The notes under the pieces: generated by a model
What the model saw: only the letters and a program-made list of their open reading frames with translations
The model's database searches: none
What the model was told of the DNA's origin: nothing
Program-made: the position numbers and the translations under genes
From: Prevotella veroralis DSM 19559 = JCM 6290
GTDB taxonomy: Bacteria > Bacteroidota > Bacteroidia > Bacteroidales > Bacteroidaceae
Assembly (NCBI RefSeq): GCF_000377625.1
Contig: NZ_KB898327.1
Coordinates: 186,001-250,000 of the forward strand
Direction: 5' to 3'
Length of the DNA stretch: 64,000 nucleotides
Part shown: positions 1-7,821 of the stretch, piece by piece
Layout: each line of letters starts with the position of its first letter
Numbering within the stretch: the first letter of the stretch is position 1

Positions 1-192
1 GGCATTGGCAAAGCGTTCGTCCTTTCGTGTCTTCACTTCCACTATCACCAACGTTCCAGCGTCCATTGCAACAATATCCAAGTCACGGTGTTGATACATC
101 CAATTGCGATGTAAGATGGTATAACCTTGCTGTTGAAGATAGTTAGCAGCAACTTCTTCGCCCCATTTACCTAGATCATTATGGTATGCCAT
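1..192 (-). CDS. yraN: YraN/UPF0102 family protein, C-terminus beyond window
   Basis: The 64 codons read from the ATG at 192 down to the window edge give the N-terminal half of a YraN (UPF0102) protein, a small family with a restriction-endonuclease-like fold and a poorly known role. The early GKWGEEVAANYL segment, the YTILHRNW segment and the later DLDIVAMDAG...VIVEVKTR segment match the family's core, in which the Asp and the E-x-K form the putative metal site. The reading frame stays open to position 1, so the C-terminal half is missing only because the window ends. The gene diverges from tadA and has its own consensus promoter about 30 bp upstream. The family assignment is firm; nuclease activity is not shown by sequence. 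Confidence 0.85.
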   Translation of the reverse strand, partial: MAYHNDLGKWGEEVAANYLQQQGYTILHRNWMYQHRDLDIVAMDAGTLVIVEVKTRKDERFANA

Positions 193-221
193 GCGCCTTT
201 CTCACATTATTATTCGCACCA

Positions 222-252
222 CAAAGATAGGACAAAGTTTTGTATAATCAAA
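222..252 (-). promoter_or_regulatory. Bacteroidetes promoter for yraN
   Basis: Read on the minus strand: TTTG (252-249), 19 bp, TATCTTTG (229-222). This is a full match to the -33/-7 consensus. Predicted start of transcription is about 25-30 nt before the yraN ATG. It overlaps the oppositely directed tadA promoter. Confidence 0.8.
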
Positions 253-270
253 ATAAAACACGTATTTTTG
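239..270 (+). promoter_or_regulatory. Bacteroidetes promoter for tadA
   Basis: TTTG at 239-242, 20 bp, then TATTTTTG at 263-270. Only four bases separate the -7 box from the ATG at 275, so the transcript would begin at or inside that codon. Either tadA is leaderless or translation starts at a later in-frame ATG (305 or 314). Confidence 0.75.
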
Positions 271-274
271 TGGC

Positions 275-727
275 ATGAGTACCGATGAGCAAATAAAGAA
301 AGACATGTATTTTATGCAGCGCGCAATCGATGAGGCAAAGGCTGCATACCGTGAAGGTGAGATTCCAATAGGTGCTGTCGTAGTATGTCGAGACCGTATC
401 ATAGCTCGTGCCCACAATCTCACTGAAACCTTGAACGACGTTACTGCCCATGCAGAAATGCAAGCCATCACGATTGCGGAGAGCGAGTTAGGGGGCAAGT
501 ACTTACAAGATTGTACGCTATATGTTACTGTTGAACCTTGTATCATGTGTGCCGGAGCAATCGGATGGGCGCAACTTCACCGCATTGTATATGGATGCCC
601 TGACATAAAGCGAGGCTATCATGAATATGCGCCCAAAGCTTTCCACCCTAAAGCAAACGTAACCTCTGGCATCCTAGAGGAGGAGTGTAAGGCTCTTATG
701 CAACGTTTCTTCCAAGAGAGAAGATAG
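275..727 (+). CDS. tadA: tRNA-specific adenosine-34 deaminase
   Basis: TadA converts A34 to inosine in the anticodon of tRNA-Arg(ACG), so that one tRNA can read several codons. The 150-residue protein has the complete cytidine-deaminase-type zinc site: H59-A-E61 and P88-C-I-M-C92, with E61 the proton shuttle. The PIGAVVV strand and the C-terminal helix are also typical. Length fits the family. The start is uncertain: the promoter -7 box ends at 270, and M11 (305) or M14 (314) would still retain the helix that begins the conserved fold. It stands alone on the plus strand, divergent from yraN. Cytoplasmic and normally essential. Confidence 0.96.
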   Translation: MSTDEQIKKDMYFMQRAIDEAKAAYREGEIPIGAVVVCRDRIIARAHNLTETLNDVTAHAEMQAITIAESELGGKYLQDCTLYVTVEPCIMCAGAIGWAQLHRIVYGCPDIKRGYHEYAPKAFHPKANVTSGILEEECKALMQRFFQERR

Positions 728-844
728 CTTTTCATGATAAAAAACTTAATAATCAATGTCACCTTTTACATCTAACTCTCGTTATACATACGAATCGGTT
801 CAATATTCACAACCAATGTATAACAAATTAAAAAGTATAAAGTT

Positions 845-1294
845 ATGAATCCAGTAACACTTGGCACACTCACAGCAATTATCGTTCCTTTAGGAATAGT
901 AGTAGTACTTCCTATTGCAATTGCCTACATTGCCTATAAAAAGAAGCAGCATGAAACAAACAAAAGAAGTGAGATTGTCATGGCTGCAATAGAGAAGAAC
1001 AGCGATATTGACGTACAAGAGTTCCTAAGCAAACTTAATCCTCCACAGAAGACATACAAAGAGAGGATGCTTGATAGGCTACATCAAGAAATCTTATGGG
1101 GTACCATTTGTTCAATCGGAGGGGCTGTCTGTATTATAGCAACAGTCACAACGAGCTTCATCAACGGGTATGAAGGAATGGATATCGGTTTCCTTGCGAT
1201 CTTTGGAATAGTTCCTTTAGCAACTGGAATTGGTCTGTTAGTAGCTTACAAAAGCGGTAAGAAGTCACTTAATCAGGTTTCGGTGAGCGAATAA
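845..1294 (+). CDS. Small membrane protein in ECF sigma operon (DUF6249-like)
   Basis: This 149-residue protein has one strong N-terminal transmembrane helix (about residues 8-30), a charged cytoplasmic stretch with KKKQHETNKRSE, and two further hydrophobic helices (about 83-105 and 112-135) ending in a basic tail. Proteins of this layout next to sigma factors in Bacteroidetes are, as I recall, grouped as DUF6249; that label was not verified. It ends six bases before the sigma gene, so the two are almost certainly co-transcribed. A sensor or regulatory partner role is inferred from position only. No catalytic motif is visible. Confidence 0.75.
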   Translation: MNPVTLGTLTAIIVPLGIVVVLPIAIAYIAYKKKQHETNKRSEIVMAAIEKNSDIDVQEFLSKLNPPQKTYKERMLDRLHQEILWGTICSIGGAVCIIATVTTSFINGYEGMDIGFLAIFGIVPLATGIGLLVAYKSGKKSLNQVSVSE

Positions 1295-1300
1295 GAGCGT

Positions 1301-1792
1301 ATGACCAGGAATCAATTCGTCAATCAAGTCAATCAGGAACAGGCTCATCTACGTCGGTTCCTGATGGCTTTGTGCTACGGAGACAGCACTGAAGCTGACG
1401 ATATTGCACAAGAGACTCTTATCAAGGCTTACCTCCGCTGTGAGCAATATGATGAACGCGGACAGTTCTCGGCATGGTTATTAAAGATTGCATATCATAT
1501 CTTTATTGATGCTAAACGTAAACAGAAAGAGCAAAGTAAACTATCTTTAGAGAAAGTGTTTACGCTTCAAGGAACAGCAAACGCAGATGATTGCTTCCGT
1601 TATCAAGCCCTTCATGCGGCATTAGCCACGCTCTCTGAAACGATAAGAACCAGTATTCTCCTTTATTATATGCAAGGATATCAAATCAAAGAGATTGCTG
1701 AAATAACCGATAACAGTGAGGATGCGATCAAGAAACAACTATCCCGAGGACGGGAACAACTAAAACACTTATTGAAAGATGGACGAAGATAA
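1301..1792 (+). CDS. ECF-type RNA polymerase sigma factor
   Basis: A 163-residue sigma-70 family protein of the extracytoplasmic function class. Region 2 covers about residues 14-80, with the ADDIAQETLIKAY helix that contacts core polymerase and the -10 region. Region 4 covers about 105-160, with the helix-turn-helix QIKEIAEITDNSEDAIKKQL followed by SRGREQLK. There is no region 3 or 1.1, as usual for ECF factors. Its 3' end overlaps the next gene by 14 bp, which suggests translational coupling to a membrane partner. The pattern (membrane protein, sigma, membrane protein) implies control from the envelope; the signal and regulon cannot be read from the sequence. Confidence 0.93.
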   Translation: MTRNQFVNQVNQEQAHLRRFLMALCYGDSTEADDIAQETLIKAYLRCEQYDERGQFSAWLLKIAYHIFIDAKRKQKEQSKLSLEKVFTLQGTANADDCFRYQALHAALATLSETIRTSILLYYMQGYQIKEIAEITDNSEDAIKKQLSRGREQLKHLLKDGRR

Positions 1793-2168
1793 ATACTTAA
1801 AAAACCTGCTGACTGATTATCAGCCAAAGCTCACCGACGATGCAGCCTTCATGCAAAGACTACACCGCCAGATGGCTCTTATTGATGAGGTAAAGGCTTA
1901 TCAACGTGCGGAGAAACGTAGGAATAAACTAACGTCGCTTAAACTGCTTGCCGTTGGTATTGTTTTGGGCTGTATTGTTACGCTTGCAAGTTTCACACTG
2001 CCAACCATCTTTGACCGATATATCAACGGAACGCAATCAGAATTCATCCTTACTTTGCTTCACAACGTCCAGTATATTGGATTGGCAATAGGTGCAGCCT
2101 TCGTCACACTCAGCTTACTGTTTAGCACAAAATTTGCAGACCTAAAAGACAAAGTAACCCATTCATGA
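1779..2168 (+). CDS. Putative membrane anti-sigma-like partner of the ECF sigma
   Basis: This 129-residue protein overlaps the end of the sigma gene. Residues 1-52 are charged and helical, resembling the cytoplasmic sigma-binding arm of anti-sigma factors. Two transmembrane helices follow (about 53-74 and 95-116) with a short external loop, ending in a lysine-containing cytoplasmic tail. I see no zinc-binding HxxxCxxC motif, so it is not a classical ZAS anti-sigma factor. The anti-sigma role is inferred from overlap and topology. It is the last gene of the operon; about 250 bp without features follow before the terminator at 2423. Confidence 0.7.
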   Translation: MDEDKYLKNLLTDYQPKLTDDAAFMQRLHRQMALIDEVKAYQRAEKRRNKLTSLKLLAVGIVLGCIVTLASFTLPTIFDRYINGTQSEFILTLLHNVQYIGLAIGAAFVTLSLLFSTKFADLKDKVTHS

Positions 2169-2422
2169 GGATTTCATAAGATATTGTAAAGGATGAGAGG
2201 AGTCATATTATATAGCTACATCTTTCTCTTACAATCAATTACATAGCTTTCTTAAGAAGAAAGAAAACTATACCTGGCTAAAAGTAGAAAATCCTACAAT
2301 AGTAAATTTTAGTCCATTAGAATTTTGTGTTGTCTTACCATACAAGTACACAAAGCAGGTTCTTAATTCCTTATAAAGGAGTATTAATCAAAACAAACGA
2401 AACTATTTTTTAGAATCTACCT

Positions 2423-2455
2423 AAAAAATGCTCCACCTTCAACAAGGTGGAGCAT
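2423..2455 (-). terminator. Intrinsic terminator after the BspA operon
   Basis: A perfect 12-bp stem (ATGCTCCACCTT and its complement, 4-base loop, 2428-2455) is followed on the minus strand by a run of six T. It closes the transcript of the BspA-like gene and its small partner. Confidence 0.85.
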
Positions 2456-2471
2456 GATATTATAATAGATA

Positions 2472-2678
2472 TCAATCTTCCCAAATACTGGAACCTGGGT
2501 GCAACCAATTCTCATCTTCATCCTCAGATGGAAAAATATTTGGTTTAGAATCCGCCTCTCCTCCAGTTTCATCATCTCCAGCCTGTGGAATGGAAGTTTC
2601 ATACATCACAGGTGAAATATTCGCAGAAATTATCTCCGTTACAGGAGACTCGTAGATTTCCTTACTTATCTTTTTCAT
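2472..2678 (-). CDS. Small acidic protein translationally coupled to BspA-like gene
   Basis: A 68-residue ORF whose ATG overlaps the stop of the upstream surface-protein gene in an ATGA junction, followed by a strong terminator. That arrangement indicates a real, coupled gene. The N-terminal third (MKKISKEIYESPVTEIISAN) is basic to neutral. The C-terminal half is strongly acidic and low-complexity (runs such as GDDETGGEAD and SEDEDEN) and ends in tryptophan-containing WLHPGSSIWED. There is no signal peptide, membrane helix or cysteine. I do not recognise a named family, though I recall similar short ORFs with a PxTExI-type N-terminus in Prevotella. Function unknown. Confidence 0.72.
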   Translation of the reverse strand: MKKISKEIYESPVTEIISANISPVMYETSIPQAGDDETGGEADSKPNIFPSEDEDENWLHPGSSIWED

Positions 2679-5600
2679 CTTACTATTACTTTTTTACCAT
2701 TGTGAATATATACACCCTTAACAGGTCTCTCCACTTTCTGACCATTGAGATTGTAGTAGGCATCATCATTGGTTGTTGTCTTATCTTCCAAATCGCTGAC
2801 ACTTTCAATTCCATTGGTTTCATTGTCACCAAACACGAGTGATAGTTTAGCTCCAGCAGGCACATTGATATTGATATATGCCTTGTGTACACCAATAGTG
2901 AGCTTATTATTAGTCTTGAATTGACCTGCTTTAGCAACGCGGAAAGCTTTACCTCCTGATATATAGAAATTGGTGTTGCCATCTTCCGTTTCCACAATAT
3001 CCTTGGAATCAACTGTTACAGGCTTTAGAATGTTGCTTCCGCTGTAAGTCCACTTATCATCCTCACCAATGCGATAATAGAAATTATTTGGCAGAGAGCC
3101 ATCAATAGCCTTGAGTACTACACCCGTGTTAGCTGGGACATACAGACCATCCTTAGATTTATCTTCACCGAGATTAATACTCCTCATACGAATAATACTT
3201 TCTCCAATTTTCTCACCAGATGTGAAAGCTATCACCTTTGGACAATTCTTGGTAGCATCCCAGAAAAGACGATTATTGCTATCATCAACATCACCAAAGT
3301 CTACATCAAACTCACGAGAGAAAGTTGAATAAAGCTTATTGGTCAGTGCAGGTGTACCCTTGATTTTATAATCTATTTGCTTATAGAACTGATAGTCATC
3401 AGGGCTATCCTTCATATTACCCGTTGCAGTCTCCCACATCTGCTTCTTCCACTTGGTCTTGTATTGCTCTAATACTGACTTCTTCACATAGATATGGGTG
3501 GTACTTGCAAACTCTTTGTAATTAGTTCCAGTCTCATCAAGTTCAAAACGTGTGGTGCTGAGCATTCTCTTGTTCGGCTGGTTGCTGATGAAGAACACAT
3601 TTTCAATAGTACTACTCTTGTTAGTGGTATTGGTTATAAATGCTTGTGCACCAATATATTCAACATGCTTCTTCACAACAACTTCTTTAATTTTGTTGCT
3701 TGCCCCCTGGAAGGCATAATCGCCAATGAGCGCAACATCAAGTCCTGATACTGTTTTCTCTGGAACAACAAACGTATGGTGTTCGCTCTTGACAGAAAGC
3801 AAATCAGCAACGTTTCCTGCTACCTGAAGATACTCATTACCATCCTCCTCGAAAGAAGAATTAATGCTCTTGAAATTATTCTTGTAGAAAGGAATGGCAT
3901 CATATTGTGCCTTAAGATCCTTGCGCACGTAGATATTGATATTCGCTGGCATATTAGTAGTACCTGATTCTCCGTCATCAAAGCTCTTATGATTACTACG
4001 CTGGTCAATATTAGAAGGATTGATAGGTTGTTCGCACAGGAAAGCCATATCTTTCAGATTCGTACAGAGACTGAAAGCACGATCACCGATAGATGTCACC
4101 TTATTAGGGATCATTACGCTTGTCAGTTTTTTACACTCATAGAAAGCATAGTCACCAATCTTGGTGATAGATGGAGGAAGAAGCGTAAACTTCTCATGCG
4201 CCTTTCCGTGTGGGAAGAGTACTAAAGTTGTCTTATCCTTCGTAAGTAAGTAGCCATCAACGCTGGAATATGCGGTATTCTTCTTGCTCACATTGATATT
4301 CTCAAGATTCTCACAATACTTGAAAGCCTGAGAACTGATATCAGTCAAGTTTTCTGATACATTTACTTCAGTCAGCGCAGAACATCTTCTAAAAGCCTCG
4401 CTTTCAAGTTTGGTAACGCTCTTTGGAATGTCTATAGATGTAAGACCGCAGTCAGCAAACGCACCTGCACCGATAGTTGTAATCACAGCATTGTCATCAA
4501 ATTTTGCCGTCTTCATTGCCTGGCATCCATTGAAGGCATTATTCTCAATCGTTGATACTCCTTTAGGGAACTTGAACTCCTGCAACTGTGCAAGACCTTG
4601 GAAAGCTCCAGTCTTGATCGTTGTCAAATCACAGCTACCAAGGAATTTAAAGTTTTTGAGCTTGGTGTTACTCTGAAGAGCATTAGCATTGATACTTGTT
4701 AGCTTAGAATCGGCAGGCACGTTAATGGTTTCCAAGTTCTCAGATAGGGAGAAAATCTGATTCAGTTCTGTCAAGGATTTAGGCAATGTAACCTCTTTCA
4801 ATTTAGGACACTGACCAAAAGCACCCTTCTCGATCATCTGCACCTTAGAAGGCTCCGAAAAGATAACTTTCTCCAGCACTGCCATATTGTTGAATGCATT
4901 CTCATTGATAGTCCCGACATTGGTTGGGACTGTCACTTCCTTAATGGTTTTGGAGCCCAAAAAGGCATTCTTATCAACCGTTTTAACCCAACTTTCGATC
5001 GTATACTTCCCGTCTGTAACGGCTTTGGCTGGAGGGAAGAAGTAAAGAGTAGACTTGTCACCTTTAGAATAGATAACGCCATCAACTGCCTCAAAGTTAT
5101 CACAGCCACCTGCAGGAGTCTTATACTCTGCAATGCTGTAGCAGTTCGCAATAGCTCCAGAAACACCAGTCAATTCAAGTTTTTTAGGCAAAGTGACTGT
5201 CTTCAGTTGATGATTGGTATACAGGGCATTGGTCGAGAGTTTGGTCACATTGTTCAAATCAATTTCCTTCATGTAACGACTGCCTTCAATACCACGTTCT
5301 GCAATGCTCGTAATACCATCAGGTACAGTGTACTTCTCCGTCTGTTTAGCAGGTGGATAGTTGGTAAGCATTTTATCCTTAAACAACACACCATCAATAA
5401 CTTTAAACGGACAGGAAGCACTTGGAGTAAGTTCGAATGCCTCAAGTTCTGAAGAGTTAGCAATAATTGAAGGGAAGCCTGTTTCTACTTCCTGAAGATT
5501 CGGAGGAAGCACGATCTTCTTCACTCCCTTAGCATTGGTAAAGGCACCTTTGATAATCTTCTTGACACTATTATCTACAATGTATTTTCCGTTAACAGTA

Positions 5601-6109
5601 GCAACACCCGTAGGAACAGCATAGAGAATATCCTTATTCTTGGAATAAAGACACCCATTAGCGTCTGCAGAAAAGCTTGTACTGGTAGAAGGCACACTGA
5701 ATTTTGGAAGTTCCTTAACTCTGTAAAAAGCAGTGCTACTAATTGTTGTTACTGTGGATGGAATACTTACTTCTGTAAGTGAAGCATTACCAAAACTGCC
5801 ATAAGCAATCTCTGTAACACCCTCAGGAAGAGAAATCTTAGTAACGTTGGTGCAATTGTAATTCTCATTTCCACCTACTTTGGTTACTTTAAAAGTCGTT
5901 CCTGCTTCAGGGTTGACAGTTGCTGGCACACTAATTGCACCATACACTGAATTTTCTACACCTACGAAGGAAAGCTCATACTTAGTCATGTCTATCACTT
6001 GATAGATGTAACCATCTTTCCTAACAATTTCACCTTCCACATAGGCTCGCATCGTAGCAGGAATTGCCATGAGCAATAGCAACAGAAATAAAAGTTTTGT
6101 CTGTTTCAT
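2675..6109 (-). CDS. BspA-like leucine-rich repeat surface protein
   Basis: A 1144-residue secreted protein. The first 22 residues form a signal peptide (basic start, long Leu run, cleavage likely after MRA). From about residue 60 to 860 there are many BspA-type LRR_5 units, recognisable by repeats such as SIGDRAFSLCTNLK and TIGAGAFADCGLTSI; such domains mediate adhesion and binding of host or bacterial surfaces in BspA relatives. The last 27 residues (YYNLNGQKV...GVYIHNGKKVIVR) look like the C-terminal sorting tail common on Bacteroidetes surface proteins, suggesting T9SS-type export. It is co-transcribed with the small acidic protein. The 5' region has no close promoter; the nearest consensus lies about 430 bp upstream. 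Confidence 0.92.
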   Translation of the reverse strand: MKQTKLLFLLLLLMAIPATMRAYVEGEIVRKDGYIYQVIDMTKYELSFVGVENSVYGAISVPATVNPEAGTTFKVTKVGGNENYNCTNVTKISLPEGVTEIAYGSFGNASLTEVSIPSTVTTISSTAFYRVKELPKFSVPSTSTSFSADANGCLYSKNKDILYAVPTGVATVNGKYIVDNSVKKIIKGAFTNAKGVKKIVLPPNLQEVETGFPSIIANSSELEAFELTPSASCPFKVIDGVLFKDKMLTNYPPAKQTEKYTVPDGITSIAERGIEGSRYMKEIDLNNVTKLSTNALYTNHQLKTVTLPKKLELTGVSGAIANCYSIAEYKTPAGGCDNFEAVDGVIYSKGDKSTLYFFPPAKAVTDGKYTIESWVKTVDKNAFLGSKTIKEVTVPTNVGTINENAFNNMAVLEKVIFSEPSKVQMIEKGAFGQCPKLKEVTLPKSLTELNQIFSLSENLETINVPADSKLTSINANALQSNTKLKNFKFLGSCDLTTIKTGAFQGLAQLQEFKFPKGVSTIENNAFNGCQAMKTAKFDDNAVITTIGAGAFADCGLTSIDIPKSVTKLESEAFRRCSALTEVNVSENLTDISSQAFKYCENLENINVSKKNTAYSSVDGYLLTKDKTTLVLFPHGKAHEKFTLLPPSITKIGDYAFYECKKLTSVMIPNKVTSIGDRAFSLCTNLKDMAFLCEQPINPSNIDQRSNHKSFDDGESGTTNMPANINIYVRKDLKAQYDAIPFYKNNFKSINSSFEEDGNEYLQVAGNVADLLSVKSEHHTFVVPEKTVSGLDVALIGDYAFQGASNKIKEVVVKKHVEYIGAQAFITNTTNKSSTIENVFFISNQPNKRMLSTTRFELDETGTNYKEFASTTHIYVKKSVLEQYKTKWKKQMWETATGNMKDSPDDYQFYKQIDYKIKGTPALTNKLYSTFSREFDVDFGDVDDSNNRLFWDATKNCPKVIAFTSGEKIGESIIRMRSINLGEDKSKDGLYVPANTGVVLKAIDGSLPNNFYYRIGEDDKWTYSGSNILKPVTVDSKDIVETEDGNTNFYISGGKAFRVAKAGQFKTNNKLTIGVHKAYININVPAGAKLSLVFGDNETNGIESVSDLEDKTTTNDDAYYNLNGQKVERPVKGVYIHNGKKVIVR

Positions 6110-6541
6110 CTTTACTATGATTAAAAATTAAATTACGTTATTATAACTTTCTTATTTGTTTTCTTGAAAACACTCTCGTAATGTCATCTTGCCACTTCAA
6201 ACCGCCATCTTACCAACGGACACACCAAAACGAGCAACGGAATTACTTATGATTCCTTTGCCTACAATTCTTGCTCAACTCTCCATGAAATATGTGGGTG
6301 TTTGCTTAGTGGTAGTTTGTTTGTATATAGTGGTTTGCTTACATATAAGTGGGGAATATAAGCGATATATATTTATTAAATATCTGTTAGTTAGTAAAAT
6401 ATCTGAATTTGCCAAATACAAAAAGTTAAAATATGCCAAGAAATTCATATTTCTTCGCATCACATCCTCATTCAACTTAAGAGAATGAATTATGAACATA
6501 TTATTTAACTTTTTACTACACACGTCGCTAAGATACAAGTC
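6110..6541 (-). other. Putative long 5' leader of the BspA-like gene
   Basis: This AT-rich stretch lies between a full-consensus minus-strand promoter (6577-6547) and the ATG at 6109. If that promoter serves the surface-protein gene, the leader is about 430 nt. It holds loosely repeated AGTGGT...TTTG...ATAT units (6306-6350). One 87-codon ORF starts near the predicted transcript start (6538-6275), but its composition looks random. No known riboswitch is recognised. The 6578-6833 stretch further upstream shows nothing I can name. Confidence 0.45.
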
Positions 6542-6546
6542 CGCTG

Positions 6547-6577
6547 CAAAGATAATTAAACTATTTTAAATGGCAAA
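6547..6577 (-). promoter_or_regulatory. Consensus promoter upstream of BspA-like gene
   Basis: Minus strand: TTTG (6577-6574), 19 bp, TATCTTTG (6554-6547), a full match to the Bacteroidetes consensus. It is the only strong site between the BspA-like gene and its upstream neighbour. Confidence 0.75.
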
Positions 6578-6833
6578 GAAAATCTATAAAAAATTCTCAA
6601 TCGTGTGCAATCATATATTGTTTTAGCCTTCAATGAAGTCTTAATCAGAGGTTTTTCAAGAATTAAAGCAATACAATTAAACAACAGAAAATCTTTATAT
6701 TTAATTCTTTTCTATTCTTACAAAATATTCTCTTCCATCTTGCCAATAGGATTTTACAGCACTCGGAAGAAGTAAGATTCTACAATGTTCTATTGCCAGA
6801 CTCATTCATTTAACAATTCAGGTAAACCTACTA

Positions 6834-6874
6834 AGAAAAAGGCATCCTCACTATGAGTGAGAATGCCTTTTTCT
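6834..6874 (-). terminator. Intrinsic terminator after coiled-coil lipoprotein gene
   Basis: Hairpin with arms AAAAAGGCAT-CTCAC and GTGAG-ATGCCTTTTT around a TATGA loop. The T run is on the 3' side on either strand; it lies 30 bp past the stop of the minus-strand lipoprotein gene. Confidence 0.85.
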
Positions 6875-6902
6875 TATTTCTTAATCTTACGACTATCCGA
6901 GA

Positions 6903-7817
6903 TTATCTAACCTGGATAACCAAGTATTTGCTTGTACTCCAGAAAGTTTGTGGGTCAGTAATACGAAGTACATACTGACCATTTGTGTCAGCTGATAAGC
7001 TGTAGCTACTGCTTGGGTGCGCTGTTAACAGTCGTGCGCTCTTACTATAAAGTTTGATTTCCTTGGTAATGCGGATATCTATCTTCGTGAAGTAACTCTT
7101 GTTGAAAGCACCCTGCAATACCCTGTCTCCATCAAGAATACGCTGTCCCTTTAATTCGCTCTTAGTACCGAATACATACCAACCAGTGTTCAACTGCTTA
7201 TCTTGCGTATTGATCGTTTCAGTCTTCTGATTGCTTTCGTTCTGCAGATTCTCTTTCTCCGTCGTTAGGTTCTCCTTCTCTGTTGTAAGGTTCTCCTTGT
7301 CTGTCTTGAGGTTTTCTACATCTGTATTCAGACCCGTAATCGTCTCATCAAGCTCCTTAATATGGATATTCTTTGACTCTAACTCACTGCGCAAGCGTTT
7401 CAATTCTCCCTCTTTACGAACCAACTGATTGGTTAGCTGCGTAAGAGTCTTCTTCATTGCATCACCCTTGAACCCCGTCTCGCGCAACTGTTGTTGCAGT
7501 TTCTTTATAAGCTCGCGATTCTCTTTCATACGTTGAGCAATGAACTGTACGTTCTCTTTCACCTGCTCGTTTTTATCCTTACTCTCGCTATCCTTGGCAA
7601 TAGTCACACGATTCTCTGCCTCATTGATATCAGCAAATCCCTGTTGAATATCATTGAGTGTCCCCATCATGTCATTAATCTCGTTATCACGAGCATCAAT
7701 AATTGCACGTAAGGAATCGTTCTGTATCTGTGCTGGATTAAACGCTGTTTTCTTGTCTTGATTGCAGGATGCCAGTGCAAGAACTCCACATACTGCCACT
7801 ACTAAAAGTTTCTTCAT
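6903..7817 (-). CDS. Coiled-coil lipoprotein, function unknown
   Basis: A 304-residue lipoprotein. I chose the ATG at 7817, because it begins a clean lipoprotein signal (MKKLLVVAVCGVLALASC, lipobox LASC, lipid Cys18); the 22 extra codons upstream are basic, and starting there would overlap rsmI. Residues about 60-215 are a long heptad coiled coil rich in Glu, Lys, Asn and Thr (repeated ENLTTEK units). The C-terminal 85 residues form a separate globular domain with several beta strands. It follows rsmI after four bases, so the two share a transcript. I do not know a function; an envelope anchor or spacer role is only a guess from shape. Confidence 0.85.
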   Translation of the reverse strand: MKKLLVVAVCGVLALASCNQDKKTAFNPAQIQNDSLRAIIDARDNEINDMMGTLNDIQQGFADINEAENRVTIAKDSESKDKNEQVKENVQFIAQRMKENRELIKKLQQQLRETGFKGDAMKKTLTQLTNQLVRKEGELKRLRSELESKNIHIKELDETITGLNTDVENLKTDKENLTTEKENLTTEKENLQNESNQKTETINTQDKQLNTGWYVFGTKSELKGQRILDGDRVLQGAFNKSYFTKIDIRITKEIKLYSKSARLLTAHPSSSYSLSADTNGQYVLRITDPQTFWSTSKYLVIQVR

Positions 7818-7821
7818 AACA

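Noticed and set aside
202..546. Minus-strand ORF opposite tadA
   Set aside because: It is antisense to a certain gene, has no family features, and includes the yraN promoter region.
6275..6538. Upstream ORF inside the BspA leader
   Set aside because: It starts near the predicted transcript start, but composition looks random for AT-rich DNA; kept only as part of the leader description.
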